Assembly (NCBI GenBank): GCA_937892845.1
Contig: CALBGP010000031.1
Span: forward strand, 1 to 64,000
Direction of reading: 5' to 3'
DNA length: 64,000 bases
From: an uncultured Eggerthellaceae bacterium
Lineage (GTDB): Bacteria > Actinomycetota > Coriobacteriia > Coriobacteriales > Eggerthellaceae
The position numbers were made by a program, and so were the translations under genes. The notes beneath the pieces were generated by a model. It saw only the letters and a program-made list of their open reading frames with translations. It was not told the origin of the DNA and searched no databases. How positions within the stretch are numbered: position 1 is the first letter of the stretch; each line of letters opens with the position of its first letter. Below, piece by piece: positions 62,316-64,000 of the stretch.

Positions 62316-62344
62316 ATTATTCTCTTATGAGTATAACCAGTCAA
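62316..62344 (-). promoter_or_regulatory. Promoter of modABC-moaAC with an overlapping ModE-like symmetry
   Basis: Minus strand: -35 TTGACT (62339-62344) and -10 AATAAT (62316-62321), 17 bp apart. Spacer and -10 together form an imperfect inverted repeat on the plus strand, TCGCTATTAT...GTATAACC, resembling the TAACG/CGTTA halves of ModE operators, with a wider spacing (15 instead of 12 bp). No modE is seen in the window. Confidence 0.6.
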
Positions 62345-62401
62345 GAGGAATTCCTTAGGCCGATCTTGCGGCAGCGCCCGCAACCGCCCCTGCAGCCGGC
62401 C

Positions 62402-62445
62402 CCGCGAACGGACCGCGAACGGACCGCGAACGGACCGCAAGCGGA
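62402..62445. repeat. Four tandem 11-bp repeats
   Basis: CCGCGAACGGA occurs three times exactly and a fourth time as CCGCAAGCGGA, in the GC-rich spacer about 80 bp from the 200-nt element copy 2. Confidence 0.85.
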
Positions 62446-62524
62446 CCACGCGGCCGGCCCAGCGCTCGGCCCGACGGCCGCCACGGCGACCGCCCAAGTG
62501 TTGCGGGAAGAATCGGGCGTCCGC

Positions 62525-62721
62525 TGGCCAGATACGGACGAAATGCATGGCATCGGGCGTGCATTTCGCCCGTATCCGGCCGCCGCATCCGGCACGTGTC
62601 CTCCAGCGCGCCCCGTTTCCCCAGGTCAGCGTCGAGGACATAGAAGAGGGCGTCTCACGCTCCAGAATCCACCCGTACATTTCGTCCATATCTGGCCACA
62701 AGGGCCGCAAATTCTCCCGTC
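62525..62721 (-). repeat. About 200-nt structured repeat element, copy 2
   Basis: On the minus strand the same three blocks as at 35994-36201: GACGGGAGAATTTGCGG...GGACGAAATGTACG (62721-62674), GCTGACCTGGGGAAAC near 62630, and a terminal hairpin (62581-62525) of the CCAGATACGGACGAAATG family. Spacers differ in sequence and length (117 against 126 nt between blocks 1 and 3). It lies between the DUF5692-like gene's terminator and the modA promoter, on the strand of both. The rest of the 693-bp gap (62246-62938) holds the 11-bp repeats, promoter and terminator; no gene is seen. Confidence 0.85.
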
Positions 62722-62780
62722 GCCGCCGGAAAGCGCCGAAGAACCACAGAGGACGACCGATACGGAAGCCATCGCACAGA

Positions 62781-62816
62781 AAACGGCCCGGCGCATCAGA
62801 AGCTGCCGGGCCGTTT
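62781..62816. terminator. Intrinsic terminator after the second DUF5692-like gene
   Basis: Perfect 12-bp stem AAACGGCCCGGC / GCCGGGCCGTTT with a 12-nt loop. On the minus strand TTTTCT follows. It lies 123 nt after the stop of the membrane protein. Confidence 0.8.
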
Positions 62817-62938
62817 GATTTGAAACATTCGGGGAAGGGCTCCGCAAAAGCCCGCTTACCCCTCCCATGCGCTCGGGCCGCCAGCGGCTTGGAGGCGCCC
62901 TGCGCTCCAAGCCGCCGTTTGCGGCAGACATCCTGCCT

Positions 62939-63901
62939 TTAGCGATTCTCTTCCACGACGGCCTTGTACTTCGGTGAGTCCGTGTACAGCTCGTCGGTCA
63001 AGGGGTTCAGGCGCTTCTTGCGGATGGTGCGCAGCTGGTACACCGCCACAGCGGCATTGGCCAGCAGGGCAATCAAGCTCACCACGAAGAAGGCGGTGGG
63101 ATTATGCGTGGTGGGGATAGGGGCCAAAACGTCTGCGAACTGGGGAACCGTCATGATGAACATGATCCACAGGGCAAGCGTCTGCGCACGATGCTGCAGC
63201 CATGCACCGCGCTTGATGAAAAACGTCGGGATGGTGCAGGAGAGCAGCAGCGCCAAGCCGCAATAGGCGGAGTGGTCGGAGATGCAGTTGTAGGTGTAGG
63301 CGAAGTTCCACAAGTCGTACGCGATGATCCAAAACCACAGCATGTCGGGCCAGATCATATCGCGGCTCTTGTCCTTGGAGATCATGATGCCGAACCAACC
63401 GCAGATGGTGACGATGTTCAGAATGCCGGCGATGCCGTTCATGATGTTCCACGGGCCGGAAATGGTCCACAGGTTCTCAACCGTGCCGCCAATCCACAAG
63501 CCGAAGCTGAACACCTGGAAATCACGGATGACAGCCTCTGCGATGTTGATGGCCAGAATCAGCGGCGGGAAGCACAGCGCCCACTTCTTCTCATACAGGT
63601 GGTGCACCTGACCATCCTTGCCCGTCCACTTGACGAAGCGCAGAGCCATGAACCCAACGCAACCCGCCAAGGCCGAATAGGTTTTCACCCAGTTGAACCA
63701 CGTACCGGTACCGTACTCGTTGCCGGGGGCGGCAGTGGTGGGCCATACGAAGATGGTCAGAAACACCGGCACCACGACGAACAGCGCGATGCCTCCCCAG
63801 AGCTTGACTCGCCCAAGCTCGTTGAATGCCATAAGCGCGAACAGAACGAACAGCCAGATGAACCAATACGACATGTCCGCTGCTTGGTACAGTATACCCA
63901 T
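62939..63901 (-). CDS. Multi-spanning membrane protein, DUF5692-like (copy 2)
   Basis: A 320-residue paralogue of the protein at 18202-19218, with the same core: GTGTWFNWVKTYSALAG, LAINIAEAVIRDFQ, SGPWNIMNGIAGILN, WPDMLWFWIIAYDLWNFAYTYNCISDHSAYCGLAL and IPTFFIKRGAWLQHR. About nine spans; the C-terminus ends shortly after LNPLTDELYTDSPKYKAV. It differs by an insert after the third span (KWTGKDGQVHHLYEKKWAL). ATG 63901 with AGGGG upstream. Function unknown. The last 99 bp of the window (63902-64000) show no gene. Confidence 0.75.
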   Translation of the reverse strand: MGILYQAADMSYWFIWLFVLFALMAFNELGRVKLWGGIALFVVVPVFLTIFVWPTTAAPGNEYGTGTWFNWVKTYSALAGCVGFMALRFVKWTGKDGQVHHLYEKKWALCFPPLILAINIAEAVIRDFQVFSFGLWIGGTVENLWTISGPWNIMNGIAGILNIVTICGWFGIMISKDKSRDMIWPDMLWFWIIAYDLWNFAYTYNCISDHSAYCGLALLLSCTIPTFFIKRGAWLQHRAQTLALWIMFIMTVPQFADVLAPIPTTHNPTAFFVVSLIALLANAAVAVYQLRTIRKKRLNPLTDELYTDSPKYKAVVEENR

Positions 63902-64000
63902 GGCAAACCCCTCTCTCTTCTCTCTTGTTGTCTACCGTACGGCGAAGATACCAAGAAAGATTCCGGGAGTTTTGACAATTTGCCATTGAGCCGTCAAGAC

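Overview
The window (about 60% G+C by eye) reads as chromosome of an anaerobic actinobacterium of the class Coriobacteriia, most likely family Eggerthellaceae. The reasons are established features of that group: Tat-exported molybdopterin and flavin oxidoreductases, a LuxR-type regulator with a multi-spanning membrane N-terminus, a giant acyl-CoA dehydratase activase fusion, paired alanine/sodium symporters and actinobacterial-style housekeeping genes. The genus cannot be fixed from the sequence alone. Coding density is high, and I see no tRNA, rRNA, CRISPR array, prophage or insertion sequence.

Layout. 1-2.9 kb (minus): a DmsAB-type Mo/Fe-S oxidoreductase, divergent from an NrfD-like membrane protein, a GntR regulator and an SPFH protein, followed by ApbE. 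6.7-11.5 kb (minus): housekeeping genes metG-tatD-flavoprotein-rsmA, then veg under its own promoter. 11.6-15.6 kb: an MMPL/RND exporter with a coiled-coil lipoprotein. 15.8-20.3 kb: iron alcohol dehydrogenase, rsmI, a multi-spanning membrane protein (DUF5692-like) and RarD. 20.4-25.5 kb: a 1466-residue activase/dehydratase-like fusion controlled by a TetR gene whose promoter carries a perfect 17-bp palindrome. 25.7-31.2 kb: a short-chain dehydrogenase (possibly a bile-acid 12alpha-HSDH) and two AGCS symporters flanking a trigger-factor-like protein that lacks the PPIase domain. 31.3-35.8 kb: an ArsC/Spx-like protein, then an FMN riboswitch controlling a complete ECF riboflavin transporter (S component, fused EcfA1-A2, EcfT) and a PNPOx-like protein. 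36.2-38.5 kb: a GntR-ABC operon. 38.5-40.7 kb: larB-larC for nickel-pincer cofactor. 40.8-46.5 kb: a two-component system divergent from a BceAB-like ABC module. 46.6-48.3 kb: argS. 48.6-52.1 kb: a Tat-exported flavoprotein reductase convergent with a LuxR membrane regulator. 52.4-56.8 kb (plus): AEC transporter, methyltransferase, FmdE, MoeA and a His-rich MogA. 57-62.2 kb (minus): modABC-moaA-moaC. 62.9-63.9 kb: a second DUF5692-like protein.

How the genes fit together. Molybdenum is the main theme. ModABC imports molybdate, MoaA/MoaC start the cofactor, MogA/MoeA insert the metal, and the DmsA-type enzyme at the left end is a consumer. Flavin is the second theme: riboflavin uptake under an FMN riboswitch, ApbE to attach FMN covalently, and an exported FAD enzyme.

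The most unusual non-coding signal is a roughly 200-nt element present twice (35994-36201 plus; 62525-62721 minus). The copies share three conserved blocks separated by diverged spacers and end in a very long hairpin (29 bp, perfect, in copy 1). In copy 2 the two isolated A-to-G changes in the outer hairpin stem stay pairable as G-U only when read as RNA in the element's own orientation. I know of no named family for it.
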